Below are positions 22,937 through 33,869 of a stretch of 64,000 nucleotides of DNA, in pieces. Source of the DNA: Cycas panzhihuaensis (taxonomy: Eukaryota; Cycadophyta); contig CM041465.1 of NCBI GenBank assembly GCA_023213395.1, positions 26,543,741 to 26,607,740 on the forward strand. Reading direction: 5' to 3'. A program made the position numbers and the translations under genes. Under the pieces are notes generated by a model. The model was not told where the DNA came from and did not search any database. It saw nothing but the letters and a program-made list of their open reading frames with translations. Positions within the stretch are counted from its first letter, which is position 1. Each line of letters starts with the position of its first letter.

Positions 22937-23585
22937 TGTTAGGTAATGTGACAACAATGGTTAGAGGCTAAAATTTTGACATATTGGTAGTGTGATTTCC
23001 TCTCCAAACCTTCCTCGGGGGGTTCTAAGGGAGGTGGGAGCCCCCCTTGCCCAGGGGGGTGTGAGGGGTGTGGAATGCTCTCACAAAAGAGGGGGTTCGG
23101 AGGCGATAGCCCCTGACCCAAAATTTTAGCACTGGAAAGTATATTAAATTATAAAGAGAATCAGGGTCATTTGTCCAAAATACCCTGGATTCTATGGTCA
23201 AGATTTGTACCTTGGATGACCCTCTCATATAGCTCAATTTAGGGTATTTTCCATTATGTTGATAGTGTTCAATGTACTATGAGGAGTTGGGTGGCCGATT
23301 GTTATTCTTTGTGAGCACTGCCTTTGTGATTATGTATATTTTCTCCATTCTACAACAATAAAGATCGATACCTTTCCTCTATGGATATTTCCCTAGTACA
23401 CTGCTAGGGTTTTACCATGTTATATCAAGTGTACATATGATACTTGGCTTTCTTATTCATTTTATTATTTTATCTCTAATTTAAGAACTTGCATGTTAAA
23501 CTTTAGTTTAAATTCCTATAACTAGTTGCAAGAATAGTTTAGATCTTGGTGGCGGTTTAAGGGTTGGAACATTAACTTCTCAATA
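22937..23585 (+). repeat. Element F 5' LTR
   Basis: Begins TGTTAGGTAATGTG and ends TCTCAATA (CAACA in the partner). It contains a cluster of G and C runs at 23016-23068 and an AATAAAGATCGATACC segment near 23370. Confidence 0.94.
23016..23068 (+). other. G-run cluster and G/C hairpin in the F LTR
   Basis: Runs of 6, 3, 3, 6 and 4 G occur within about 50 bases. A CCCCCC...GGGGGG pair (23041-23059) could form a hairpin. The partner LTR keeps a similar cluster at about 27712-27768. The surrounding DNA is AT-rich. Confidence 0.7.
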
Positions 23586-23587
23586 AG

Positions 23588-23599
23588 TGGTATCAGAGC
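23588..23599 (+). promoter_or_regulatory. Element F primer-binding site
   Basis: TGGTATCAGAGC, two bases after the LTR, is a perfect initiator-Met tRNA site. Confidence 0.93.
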
Positions 23600-23658
23600 C
23601 ACTTTTATTTTTGTAGTGAGTTTGTGAAGGTTTTGGTATAAGCTTCTTTTACACCAAA

Positions 23659-24480
23659 TGGCGAAACTGGAAAGTACAAAGTTTAAGGTGGAGAAATTCA
23701 ATGGCAAAAACAACTTTGAGTTGTGGAAGTTGAAAGCATATGATGTTGTACAATAAGGTTTATACAGAGCTCTTGCAGGAAAAATGAAGAAACCTGCAAG
23801 GATGAACAATGACGAATGCGATGATCTAGACAAAAAGGCTCTTAGCATAATATGATTGTGCTTGGTAGATGAAGTTATATTTAACATCGCAAAGGAGCAA
23901 ACAACAACATGATTATGGACCCGATCGGAAGGCCTGTATATAACCAAATCAATAACGAATCGAATCTATTTGAAGAGGTAGTTGTACTCATTACGGATGA
24001 AGAAAGGTACAAAAATTACTGACCATTTAAATGTTTTTAATACTCTTATTTGTCAGTTGGCTAGTATCGATGTCAAAATTGAGAATGAGGATAAGGATGT
24101 TACCTTGTTATGCTCATTACCAAAATCCTAGGATAATATTGTCACCTCAATTAGTTCTAGCACTACAGATGAATTAGAATATGATTCTGTTGTGAGTTCT
24201 TTGTTGATAGAAGAAGTGCGAAGGAAGTCTAGTCTTGAAACCTCCACACTAGACGCTATGATAGCAAGGGGTAGAACAAATTGATAGAGGACAAAGCTCC
24301 AGGGATACATCGAGGTCAAAGTCAAAAGGGAAGAAGAGTAAGCTCAGGTGTTGGCACTGTAATAAGATTGGTCACCTCAAGATGGATTGCTTCAAAAGGA
24401 AGAAGTTCTAGAAAAAGGAAGATCATGCCAAGGAGGCTAATCAAGTGGAGTCAAATAAAGGTACAAATGATGATGTCTTA
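23659..24480 (+). pseudogene. Element F gag (dead)
   Basis: Starts at ATG 23659 with MAKLESTKFKVEKFNGKNNF and a following W, the usual copia gag opening. The capsid part includes KITDHLNVFNTLICQLAS and LPKS. The frame moves into another frame near 24280 before a knuckle of the form CWHCNKIGHLKMDC at about 24350-24395, followed by a Lys-rich tail. Several TAG/TGA stops and at least one frameshift are present. Confidence 0.88.
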
Positions 24481-24499
24481 GTTGTTTGTAATATTTTCC

Positions 24500-27400
24500 A
24501 TTATCACCATGACTGGTTATTAGATTCAGGTGCTTCATACCACGTGTCCATACAAGAGTTGGTTCTCATTGTACCAACTTCTTAATGGTGGTGATGTGGT
24601 TATGGGAAATGAAGTTTCTTGTAAGACAGTGGGCATTAGAAGCATCAGAATTAAGATGTTTGATGGTATGGTGGGAGCACTAACTGAGATTAGACATGTA
24701 CCTGATCTGAAAAGGAATCTAATTTCCTTGGGTGAACTAGATTCAGGTGGTTATAAGCATATAGGTCATGAAGGAGTCTTAAAGGTGTCAAAGGGCACCT
24801 TGGTTGTTATGAAAGCCTTAAAGAAATGAAACCTTTACATTTTAGTAGGAAGTACAGATGTCAGTCATGTAGCTATAGTATCAAAGACTGTAGAAGATCC
24901 AGCTCAGTTATGGCATCAGAGACTTGGGCACATAAGAGAGAGAGGACTTAAGATGCTGATAAACCGTAAGTTACTTCCTAACTTACAACTCTCAGATTTG
25001 GATTTCTGCAAAGATTGTGTTTCTGGAAAGTAGTGTAGACTCAGGTTTAAAGTAGGAAGTCACACTAGTAAAGGTGTTCAGGATTACATATATTCAGATG
25101 TGTGGGGACCTGCCCCTAAAATTTCTTATGGAGGATCATTGTACTTTGTCACATTTATAGATGATTACTCTAGAAACGTATGGGTCTATTTTTTAAAAAG
25201 GAAATCTGAAGTTTTTAGTGTGTTTAATTAGTTCAAAGCTCTAGTTAAGAACAGCACTGGTAAGTCAACCAAATGTTTAAGAACTAACAATGGAGATGAA
25301 TTCAACTCCTTAGAGTTTAAGAACTATTATAAAGAAGCTAGGATTGAAAGGCACAAGACCACTAGCTATACTCTGCATCAAAATGGCATTGCTAAGCACA
25401 TGAATAGGACACTCTTAGAAAGATCAAGAAGCATGCTAAGTAATGCTGGAGTGGAGCAGAGCTTGTGGGCAGAAGTTATTCAAACAGCTTGTTATCTGGT
25501 AAAAAGGTCTCCATCACTTGCAATAGATTACAAAATTCTTGAAGATGTATGGACTGGACATCCATGTGATTATTCAAATTTAAAAGTTTTTAGTTGTGAT
25601 GGTTATGCCTGGACTGATAAAAGTAAATGTTCAAAGTTAGACCCAAAATCTAAGAGATGTATCTTTGTTGGTTATAGTGATAAAGATGATGTGAAGGGAT
25701 ACAGGTTGTGGGATCCTATTGCCCACAAAATCACCATTAACAGAGATATTATATTTAATGAATCTCCCCCTCTAAAATCAGACAGTGTAGAAGTTGAAGT
25801 GAAATAAGAGCAAAAAGTTGAACATCAACAGGTCAAGTTTGAAACCCAGCCACCTTTGGAATTAGAAGGGTAAGAAGATCTTTCTGAAGATGAATCTGTA
25901 ACAAATTTATAGGAGTATATGGACACTCCTCTGCCAATAGTTAGAAGATCTATACGAATTAGTCATCCACCTGACAGGTACAACCCTTCTACTTCTATTG
26001 CTTTGATTTCTAATGATGGTGAGCCTACATATTATCAAGAAGTAGTAGATGATATCCATAGTGAGAAGTGGAAGAGGGCTATGCAGGAAGAGATGGATGC
26101 TTTGAAGAAAAATAATTCATGGAACTTAGTAGAACTTCCACATGACAAGAAGAATGTTGGTTGTAGGTGAGTTTTTAAGATAAAAACAGATGTTGATGGA
26201 AAGGTTGATAAATGCAGGGCAAGACTGGTGGTTAAAGGCTTTGCACAGAAAGTAGATATTGACTTTCATTAGATCTTTTCACCAGTTGTCAAACTTGTTT
26301 CAATTCGAGTGCTATTAGAATTTGTAGCTTCTCTTGATTTAGAGTTGGAGAAGTTAGATGTAAAAATAGCTTTTTTACATGGGGATTTAGATAAGGAGAT
26401 CTATATGGATCAGCCAAAAGGGTTTGTACAGGATGGCAAAAAAAGACTTATTTGTAGGCTCAGAAAATTATTGTATGGCTTGAAGCAATCACCCAGGTAA
26501 TGGTACAAGAAGTTTGATACCTTCATAGAGAGTCAAAATTTTTAAAAGAAGTGAGTATGATCATTGTGTTTACTTTAAATTCATAGATAATTGCTTATTC
26601 ATTATCTTGGTGTTGTATGTTGATGACATGCTAGTTGCAAGCAAGAGCATGGAAGAAACCAATGAGTTAAAGGCTCAATTAGCTAGGATTTTTGATATGA
26701 AGGATCTCACAGCTGCAAAATAAATCTTAGGTATGGAGATACATAGAGATAGGAAAAATGGTAAGCTATGGTTATCATAGTAAAAATATATGGAGAATGT
26801 GCTAACTAGGTTTGGTATAGCAAATGTGAAACCAGTGAGTATCCCATTGGCTTCCCATTTCAAGCTTTCTTCAAGTATGAGTCCTAGTAATGAAGAAGAA
26901 AAGGATTATATGTCTCGTGTGCCTTATACTAGTGCAGTAGGAAGTTTGATGTATGCCATGGTATGTACAAGACCTGACATTTCACATACAGTCGATGTAG
27001 TTAGCAGGTTTATGGCAAATCCAGGAAAGGAACATTGGGCAGCAGTGAAATAGGTGCTTCAGTATTTAAGAGGCATAAGTGACTATTGCATCACCTTTGG
27101 AGGTACAGGTAATCAGGTTTGTGGATATGTTGATTTAGACTTTGTAGGAGATTTAGATAAGAGAAGGTCTACTTCAGGTTTATGTATTCACTCTTGCAAA
27201 TGGTCCAGTTAGTTGGATGTCAAAATTATAGAGCATAATTACATTATCAACTATAAAAGCTGAATATATTGCTATAGCACATGCTTGCAAAGAAGCAATC
27301 CAGTTATAGAGTCTATTGGATGAGCTTAAAAGGAAATAGGAAAAGGTAAAGGTATTTTGTGATAGTCAAAGTGCCACTTACCTAGCCAAGAATCCAACTA

Positions 27401-27585
27401 ATCATAGTAGGACAAAGCATATTACTCTTAAGTACCATTTTGTTAGACAGGTTATGGAAGCAGATGGAGTGGCACTTGAGAAGGTTAACACAAAATAAAA
27501 TTGTGCTGATGTGTTCATAAAACCAATACTATTAGAGAATTTCAAATGCTATTTAACTTCTCTTGGCTTGTAGAAAAGGTGATGA
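24500..27585 (+). pseudogene. Element F pol: protease, integrase, RT, RNase H (dead)
   Basis: The protease motif WLLDSGASYHVS begins near 24512. GAG-pre-integrase (LWHQRLGHIRE) is near 24908-24940. The integrase core spans about 25080-25600, with FIDDYSR and MNRTLLERSRSML. RT begins at about 26030 (EKWKRAMQEEMDALKKN), reaches YGLKQSP near 26480, and has the intact active site YVDDM at 26616-26630. A small frameshift lies near an A run at about 26540. RNase H ends near 27580 with STIKAEY, CDSQSAT and NCADVFIKP. Stops replace expected Trp and Gln codons, for example TAG at 27051-27053. Confidence 0.93.
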
Positions 27586-27613
27586 AGGGTCCAGGAAATG
27601 TACCAAGTAAATT

Positions 27614-27630
27614 GTTGTCAAGGTGGAGAT
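27614..27630 (+). promoter_or_regulatory. Element F polypurine tract
   Basis: The sequence GTTGTCAAGGTGGAGAT ends at the 3' LTR. This is the usual form in Tnt1-type elements. Confidence 0.75.
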
Positions 27631-28278
27631 TGTTAGGTAATGTGATAACAGTGGTTGGAGGCTAAAATTTTGACATGTTGATAGTGTGGTTTCCTCCCCA
27701 AACCTTCCTCGGGAGGGTCTAAGGGAGGAAGGAGCCCCCCTTAGCCAGGGGGTGTGCGGGGTATGGAATGGCCCCCACAAAGAGGGGGTTCGAAGGTGAT
27801 AGCCCCCGACCCAAAAATTTAGCACTGGAAAGTATATTAAATTATAAAGAGAATCAGGGTTATTTACTAAAAATACCCTAGATTTTACGGTCAAGATTTG
27901 TGCCTTGGATGACCCTCTCATATAGCTCAATTTATGCCATTTTTCATTATGTTGATAGTATTTAATATACAGTGAGGAGTTGGACGACTGGTTGTTGTTA
28001 CTGTGAGCACTCTGCTACAAGATTATGTATATTTTCTCCATTCTACAATAATAAAGATCGATACCTTTCCTATGTGGATATTTCCCTAGTATACTGCTAG
28101 GGTTTTACCACGTTATATCGGGTGTACATGTGATGCTTAGATTTCTTACTTATTTTATTGTTTTATCTCTGGTTTAAGAACTTGCATGTTAAATTTTAGT
28201 TTCGATTCTTGTAACTAGTTGCAAGAATAATTTAGATCTTAGTGGCGGTTCAAGGGTTGGGACCTTATCTTCTCAACA
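27631..28278 (+). repeat. Element F 3' LTR
   Basis: This 648-bp partner of 22937-23585 keeps TG...CA ends and is followed by the TSD TAATG. Confidence 0.94.
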
Positions 28279-28283
28279 TAATG

Positions 28284-28610
28284 GTATTATTTTCTATAGA
28301 GGTTGAATATCAAGGACTCAGTGTTAGTGTGAAGGAACCTGTATGGTTGCAAGGTCTCTTAGAGTTTCTTAAAGTTTCTAATGGACACCTAATTATTTTC
28401 GTCGATAATCATAGTACTATTCATCTCTTAAAGAATCCAAAGTTTCATTCATGTATGAAGCATATTAAGATTCAACACCACTACATCTATAAATAGATCA
28501 AGTCAAGGAAGCTGCAGGTAGATTGTTGTCTGAGTGAATTATAGCTTATGGATATGTTTACTAAGCCACTTACTAAAGATCAATTCCTAAAGATACATAC
28601 CAGATTAGGA
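28284..28610 (+). pseudogene. Element D pol, second part: RNase H C-terminus
   Basis: The frame resumes after F with VLFSIEVEYQGL (STEAEY region), VDNHSTIHLLKNPKFHS and DMFTKPLTKDQF. These are the copia RNase H motifs expected after the SGFISWQ end at 22915. Two stops are present. Confidence 0.88.
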
Positions 28611-28718
28611 CTCATCAATGTTATCCTTGGGGAAAATATATTAACAAGGATAAAAAAGCTATAGGATAGTCTCAGACTTCATGATAATAATTGCTATAAG
28701 TTACAAACTCCCCACATT

Positions 28719-28733
28719 TACATTAAGGGGGCA
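28719..28733 (+). promoter_or_regulatory. Element D polypurine tract
   Basis: ACATTAAGGGGGCA lies immediately before the 3' LTR of element D. Confidence 0.8.
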
Positions 28734-29050
28734 AGTTAATGTGGCAGTTGATTGTTAAGCTACAAATTAATGTTTCATATGGTTTAACTAATGGTGATTA
28801 ATAAAAGGATGTCAGATATATTTGGAGGGTCATAACCCTTATAGGGTGACATCTCTTGAAAGGATATATATATTCTAGAGTCCTTGTATTTCAATATATT
28901 ATTGGAAGTAATCAATCTGATCTAAAAGGATATTTTGCGGTGGGGTTTTTCTCAAAAGTGTTTTTAATGTAAATCTTGTATATTGTGCATCTATATTCGG
29001 TGTTTGTATTTGTTTGCTTGCTATGTATGGCTAAAGATTCTATGAATAGG

Positions 29051-29138
<88 letters not shown>

Positions 29139-29190
29139 TATATGTGTGTGTGTGTGTGTATGTGTGTGTGTGTGTGTGTGTATATAGGGA
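28734..29190 (+). repeat. Element D 3' LTR with expanded microsatellite end
   Basis: Matches the 5' LTR from its start to AATAGGAAT (about 29050). The expected last 45 bases are replaced by a compound microsatellite. The LTR start is AGTTAA instead of TGTTAA. The right boundary is uncertain because the LINE begins here. Confidence 0.75.
29051..29186. repeat. Compound microsatellite (CT)n(TA)n(GATA)n(TG)n
   Basis: Four simple tracts follow one another: CT, TA, GATA and TG with a few interruptions. The overlapping open frames here are products of low complexity, not genes. Confidence 0.95.
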
Positions 29191-29809
29191 ACCAATTGGT
29201 ATCTCTGGAGTGGCAAACAGAGACAACTGGTAAGGAGCGCATCTATGGCAGCGATGACTAGGGTTTCCTATTGATCCTTCGTACTGGGGGCAAATCGAAG
29301 AGATTTCAAGGTAGGGCAAGGCCCCAGAGATAGTTGACTGAGATGTCCCCCCCTCAATATGTAATGTTGGAAGGGTAGTCTGGTCAGAATGGTCGAAGGG
29401 TGGCACTCAATCTAGGCCTCATATTCCTGTTAGTGGTGTTATCATGTAGGTTTAAGTGGTAATCTATGAGCTATTATAGAATGGAAGGTGCCCTCGGTAG
29501 GCTATTATAAGGCAACTTCATGGTGTTCTGTGCAGCTAACAGCGGTAGGTATCCAGATTCAAAAAGTTGGCCTGTGGAGAAAGACTTAGATAGCAGTGGT
29601 AGCTATGAGCTTTTGGGAAGGGATCCTTAAAGCATCGAATGAGATCTATGGGTTCCGAGTGATTTCCAGCCTAAAAGCTTATTATTATGCTTTGATTTGA
29701 TTTGTTTATGTTAATGGAACAAATAGTCCACACAAACTAGACTCAGTCCTCTCCTCCGGGAAGGACATACCTTGATGTTTTGAGAAATAGAGATATAGAG
29801 GAGTATGAG
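29187..29809 (+). other. LINE 5' region
   Basis: About 0.6 kb ahead of the recognisable ORF1 domain, less AT-rich than the flanks. It probably includes the 5' UTR and a decayed ORF1 N-terminus; no motif is clear. Confidence 0.5.
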
Positions 29810-30899
29810 ATAAACCAAGTTTATTAAGATAACCAGATAAAAATCTCTGTACCAAAAGATCTAATCAGGAAGACAGAGAAATATTGGAAAAATAGCCTAG
29901 TCAGGAGGTTCTCAGGGCCTAGACCGAGGCTTGACATTATTAGGAAATAGACGATGAATAAGTGGAAAATAAAGAATCTGGTGGAGGTGATGGTTATGCC
30001 TAATGGATGCATCCTTTTTAGGTTCATTAATCAAGAAGATATGATTTCCATACTTCTAAAATCTCCTTGGATGCTTGGTAGAATGTTAATTATCTTAGAA
30101 AAATGGCATCCAGACTTTGACCCATCAGTTCCAATGATAAAACAAGCTCTAATCTGGGTTCAGATGCTAGGGCTACCCCTATAGTTTTGGAACTTAGAAG
30201 TAGTAAAAGGGGTGGCTAGAGCAGTAGGGCAGCTATTAGTGATAGACTCAACAACAAAGAATAGTACTTGATTGATAAATGCCAGGTTTTGTGTCTTAGC
30301 GAGACTCAATAAAAATCTCTTAGAAGAGGTTAGTATTGAAACAAAGGGATGGAACATTGACCAGAAATTGATTTACGAGTTGGATCGCTTCAAATTTTCT
30401 AGATGCAGGTGCCTAGGGCACCTCCCATTGAAGTGTCAAGGAGACCCAAATAAGGATGGGGTAGGTAAAAGGTGGGCCCAAGTAATGCCATTGAGAAACG
30501 AGGAGCAGAAGTAAATGTGGGTGATGCCTAGGGGACTAAGGTAGATGAGCCTTCTCAGGTTGAGAAGATGAAGGAGATAAACTAGGAAGAGGAGGATTCT
30601 CTCTCAGAGGAATGTGGGGAGAAGGATTGACCCATAGGTCAGGAGGAAGGGTAGTAAGGGCTGGTAGTTATGGAAGAGGAGGGCCAAGACTGAGGTGATA
30701 GTAAGACGCAAGTTGAGGAGGCCCTGCTTGTGAGAGCGAAGCCAGAGGGGCCACTTAGTGTGGACCATAGGTGGATAGCAAAAGGTAAAGGGGTTCAGGA
30801 GGAAAGACTGAGAAGATCCCCTGATCTGGATAGTGATAGAAGGGTTGGTAGACCCTCTGTTTCCCGGCTTCCGGGAATGGATACGAAATTATTGACTTA
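29810..30899 (+). pseudogene. LINE ORF1 (DUF4283-like, CCHC), broken
   Basis: The segment NLVEVMVMPNGCILFRFINQ followed by LLKSPWMLGRMLIILEKWHP and IWVQMLGLPL (about 29990-30184) matches the DUF4283 pattern of plant LINE ORF1 proteins. A knuckle-like CRCLGHLPLKC is encoded near 30405-30440. ORF1 proteins of this type bind the element RNA. The charged tail follows to about 30890, where the frame is cut by the GC-rich block. Its last part resumes at about 38545-38665. Many stops are present. Confidence 0.85.
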
Positions 30900-32093
30900 G
30901 GTAAGTGCAGGTATGTTTCTCACCTTATCATCGCTTTCTTTTGATGAGTGTTTGCTTACATGTCTGCATGTTTATGGCCTTGTAGACTACTTTGCCTTCG
31001 TTTACACTTATTTTAGCCTATGACGACTATAGCAGGGGCACACTCCCAGCAAGTGTGGCACCCTGGTGGCCACTCCACTTCCCGCATTCTGCCCTCCTCG
31101 CTCCAAGATCCACTCGGTCTGTGCCACCTCTGCCCGTGTGATGACCCGTCATTATTTGGTTGACTTGCCACATCGTCTAGATCCTATTTTTGCTCTTTTG
31201 GACCTGTTTGCTGGCTTGTTTACCCCCGGGTAGGTGTCTCAGCCCTCTATTGGCCCTTTTTGTCATCTGCCCCCAACCTAGGCTGGTTGGTCGGGCCTGT
31301 TTTTGCCTCCAGGCGAATACCGCTGCGATTTTCGCGATACCGCTGAATATCCACTTGCATCGCGGATTTTGCTTGTGATGACTGTTCCAACTTGTTTTTT
31401 AAAATCCGCCATGGCAATTTCACATTTATTGCAAAACTGCCACGTGTCTCACGACTTAACTCGCTCCCAGCCATGCCCTAATCACTCACTTTAGGGTTTG
31501 GGTTGGATACTTAAGTCATGATCTACTCATTTTTGGGGACCTTTGGCTCACTTTTTGGATTGCTCCTCAAGGAAACCACACCTCGCTTCTTCTCACGCCC
31601 TACTATTGCACAGGACTGCGTCTCTCCTCCAAAGGCTCACTCTCCTTCTTGTGGCTAAGACATCTTCCCAACCCCTCACACACCTTGGAGAGGGCCCCTT
31701 GGAGAGATTTCAGTGGATTCTTGCCCAGTACCATCAAAGCATTCCAAGTGTGTGTTCTTCCTCCAACTTCATTAGCAGGCCCCAAACTGCTACACATTGC
31801 TTTTGGGCTGATTTCTCAGCCTCTCCTTACCAGCCCTTGGCTGAGGCAAGCACCTCTCCTCTTCCACTCAGGTATTCATTGATTTGAGTTGTTTTTCTTA
31901 TGCAATAGATGCTCTATCTTGCTTGTTTCTTTGCTTGTCTTTGTGAGGGTTATTTTTCTCTCTATATTGGACTGCTTTACCTCTGTTACAGTGCCTCCTT
32001 ACCTGCGTTTGTTGCTCAAGGCAGTGGCACTGAGGGTTGACATAGGGTTTGGGAGAGAGCTGGGTGGATTCCGTACCACCTTCCACACTCCTC

Positions 32094-32279
32094 TGTTAGA
32101 ATATAATGTTATATCACTAATCCAAAGTCATTAAGTTAAAAAAGGCCACTTGTCAACTTCTCATTATAGGAGTTAAAGGTAGTTGGTTCCTGACATTGTA
32201 TAAATGTACATCTTCTTCATGAATACAAGTATGTGCTGTCTCTCAAATTTCCTTGTTCTCCTCTGTCTTTGTCTTAACA
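32094..32279 (+). repeat. Element E 5' LTR
   Basis: The 186-bp LTR starts TGTTAGAATATAATG and ends GTCTTAACA. It contains TATAAATG at about 32200, a likely TATA signal. Confidence 0.96.
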
Positions 32280-32291
32280 TGGTATCGAGCG
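32280..32291 (+). promoter_or_regulatory. Element E primer-binding site, one base short
   Basis: TGGTATCGAGCG matches TGGTATCAGAGC with the A after TATC missing. The loss is of the same kind as those in the coding region. Confidence 0.8.
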
Positions 32292-32929
32292 GCCACCACG
32301 GAGCCATCTCGATCAAAATTGAAGAACACTTCAATAAGGAGTAATTAAGTCACTGTGTCTTCAGTGTCGACCAAGACGGAATTCCGGATCGGTACTGGCA
32401 AATGCATTTGGGTCATTTGACGAAAAAATTTCAAACTTCTCCGATTGAGACGAAACTTGGCGGCTAGATCCGATCATCGCCAAGATTTCTTTCTTCCGCA
32501 ACGAGTGGATTCAAGCCGTTTTCAAGGCGTTTTGCCCAAAAACAGTCAACAGCAGTTTTCATAGATTTTCTCATTTTTCTCTCGAATTTTCTTGAATTTC
32601 CTTGAGAAATCATGGTCCAAATCAAGCTTCATTCATCAAGTCCCCTGGGTACAATTCCGCACAAGATCCATGATTTTTCAAGTGTTTTAAGCATTTTTGC
32701 TAAAAACCTAGCACCGATTGCATTTCAAGGCGCTTTTTAAAATTTGTAAGTCAAAATCAAAACTAGCTTTAGAACCCTAGACGCCTTGAAAAGCGCTTCT
32801 TTTGAGGTACGCTTTGTACTGTCTGCACATATTCCGCATCAGACGAACTGCATGCAAAGAAGACGGTCCCAGCCTCTAATTCGATTTTGGGATTTTAATG
32901 GCTTCTTCCATTCGGTCCGTCCGATGGTG

Positions 32930-33866
32930 ATAAACTCACCGATGATAATTATCATGCCCGGAAAATAAAAGTTGAAACATTGCTTAGGGCCAAAATGCCC
33001 GGCAAATTGCTCTTGGCAAAGGAAGATAAACCCAAAGATCTTTGGTCTTTGCACAAACAAGTTGGGAAGAACGAGACAATGCCGAGTAATTGTATTGAAA
33101 CCGTCAATCTCAAATCCTCCGCTTGTTTACATTGAAAATTTATACTCTACTAAGATTTGGAAATATTTAGAAAATATGTATGGACGTAAAAATAGAGCTA
33201 AAATTATTGCTCTTAAAAGAGAACTCTTCAATGTTCAAATGAAAGAAACGAGATCATTACGCTTTATGCACAAAATAATATCATTCAGAACAATCTTGCC
33301 AATGCCGGAGACCCTCTTCGTAACGTGAAATAGTAGAACTCATCATCGGAAAGTTGCCCAAGTCATTTGATGTTACGATCAACACCATTGCTAATACTAA
33401 TCAAATGACAACAATCACCTTGGATACATTAACTGGGATGCTACTCCAACAGGAACAGAGGAATAAGAGATATGAAGATTCCTCCGAAATTGAAGATGCT
33501 TTTGCATCAAAGCTAAGCTTTGGTTTCAGAGGACGAAGCAGAGCAAGAGGCAGAGTAGCTGAAGGACGTTCCTCATTCCGTGGGAGATGGTCTGATGAAG
33601 GACGTTCCTCATCCCGTGGGAGATGGTCTGATTCCAGAGGACGTGGTCGAAATATCATATGCTACAGTTGTGGTAAGACTGGACACTTTGCAAATTCTTG
33701 TAGAACCTTTGACACCTGCTATCATTGTGGTCAGTCAGGACATTATCCATATCAATGCAAGAAAGCTCAAACGCAGAGAGGGAAACAACCAATGGTCAAC
33801 TATAGCAAAGAACAGTCTGATGATAGTGATCCAGAAGAGGAGCCCATTGCTCTTATAGCCGCCTGA
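32930..33866 (+). pseudogene. Element E gag with two CCHC knuckles and RG-rich repeats
   Basis: The capsid part (IWKYLENMYGRKN and ALKRELFNVQM) lies at about 33130-33250. After one or more frameshifts the frame at 33354-33866 is open for 170 codons. It holds a duplicated GRSS.RGRWSD motif (about 33565-33640), an RGRGR stretch, and two knuckles: CYSCGKTGHFANSC and CYHCGQSGHYPYQC (about 33661-33762). An acidic tail ends it. Most copia gags have one knuckle, so two is notable. The protein would package element RNA. Confidence 0.9.
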
Positions 33867-33869
33867 CCG

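Larger units (their letters stand above)
22937..28278 (+). mobile_element. Element F: Ty1/copia element nested in D (Tnt1/Tork-like)
   Basis: LTRs of 649 and 648 bp (22937-23585 and 27631-28278) are flanked by TAATG (22932-22936 and 28279-28283). A perfect primer site (23588-23599), gag, pol and a polypurine tract are present. The 5342-bp length is that of an autonomous copia element. Its gag start resembles that of Tnt1/Tork-type elements; the lineage is a judgement from motifs. Stops and at least one frameshift inactivate it. Removing F and one TSD rejoins the RNase H frame of element D exactly. Confidence 0.95.
17369..29190 (+). mobile_element. Element D: decayed Ty1/copia element with nested insertions
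   Basis: A 5' LTR (17369-17734), a primer site differing from the initiator-Met consensus only in its last base, gag, protease, integrase, RT, RNase H, a polypurine tract and a 3' LTR starting at 28734 are all present in copia order. Element F sits in the RNase H region and a probable solo LTR in gag. Removing these leaves about 6.3 kb. Stops, mostly TAG and TAA, occur all along. No TSD could be identified because the right end is obscured by a compound microsatellite. Confidence 0.9.

Noticed and set aside
28912-29406. Open frame of 164 codons, minus strand
   Set aside because: It is made by the compound microsatellite (Thr/His, Ile/Tyr and Arg/Glu runs).
33401-33658. Open frame of 85 codons, minus strand
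   Set aside because: It is the antisense of the RG-rich gag segment of element E.
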